This document shows positions 29,352-29,535 of a stretch of 29,535 nucleotides of DNA, in pieces. Each line of letters begins with the position of its first letter. Position 1 is the stretch's first letter. Below the pieces are notes generated by a model. That model had not been told where the DNA came from. It saw only the letters and a list, made by a program, of their open reading frames with translations, and searched no databases. The translations under genes and the position numbers were made by a program. This DNA comes from Plakobranchus ocellatus (Eukaryota; Mollusca; Gastropoda; Plakobranchidae): contig BLXT01008305.1 in the NCBI GenBank assembly GCA_019648995.1, positions 257,694 to 287,228 of the forward strand, written 5' to 3'.

Positions 29352-29515
29352 CACACCTTCTGAGACCAGCCACGTCGCTAATCTTTGGTGTGTCCACAAT
29401 GAACCACACTTTCTGAGGCCAGCCACGTTGGCTGATCTTTAGAGTGTCCACAATACAACACACCTTCTGAGGCCAGCCACACCGGCTAATCCTTAAGGCG
29501 TGTTCAAATATAATC
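29352..29515. repeat. Tandem repeat, about 54 bp, three units
   Basis: CACACCTTCTGAG(A/G)CCAGCC starts at 29352, 29405 and 29459, followed by ACG..GGCTAATCTTT and GTGTCCACAAT. It reaches nearly to the window end, so the array may continue. Confidence 0.85.
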
Positions 29516-29535
29516 TTACACCATTTGACCCCCCC

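Overview
This is eukaryotic, almost certainly invertebrate animal, genomic DNA. It is AT-rich and full of A/T homopolymers and mini- and microsatellites. It carries a 5'-truncated non-LTR retrotransposon and one gene cut into twelve small coding exons by GT-AG introns of about 0.5 to 5.6 kb. The protein resembles animal glutathione synthetases. Frequent ATCTAGA/TCTAGATCTA-type words (for example 2345-2365 and 18720-19320) recall some molluscan genomes, but that placement is a weak inference.

The gene is eukaryotic glutathione synthetase (GSS, second step of glutathione synthesis), on the minus strand. I could join all twelve coding exons by splice phase from ATG 26825 to TAG 4433. Every junction is GT-AG and in phase, giving 1452 nt (483 codons plus stop). 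The human enzyme has 474 residues. The Mg/ATP and glutathione-site residues I can check are present, so the gene looks intact. Most long open frames in the window are chance or repeat-derived; the real coding sequence lies in short exons.

Layout from low to high coordinate, which is 3' to 5' of the gene. 1-4432: downstream flank or 3' UTR, with a possible inverted-repeat element (2226-2806) and a decayed second copy of the last exon (4152-4223). 4433-8877: exons 12 to 9; intron 9 (6883-8685) is mostly pyrimidine-rich minisatellites of 61, 110 and 83 bp periods. 9538-14169: exons 8 to 6; intron 7 holds a GC hairpin island, adjacent RFX/YY1-like motifs and an unexplained open frame; intron 6 holds a degenerate 50-bp repeat and a (GA)n tract. 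15134-20971: exons 5 and 4; intron 4 holds a 1.6 kb minisatellite with 28 bp units and a 168 bp higher-order period, and a foldback structure beside (TA)27. 20972-24644: intron 3, with a 61-bp repeat family whose first unit covers the exon 4 acceptor. The array appears split by a 2.7 kb insertion, itself containing a LINE fragment with an 11 bp target-site duplication. 24645-26825: exons 3 to 1, with a repeat in intron 2 whose unit contains the exon 2 donor. 26826-29535: upstream flank with a GC-box-like site, a 0.7 kb TC-rich tract and a 54-bp tandem repeat running to the window end.

The most unusual theme is that sequences at exon edges (exon 4 acceptor, exon 2 donor, last exon) seem to have been copied into neighbouring intronic or flanking repeats. 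This leaves the gene with many decoy splice sites. It was seen by eye only and needs alignment and RNA data.
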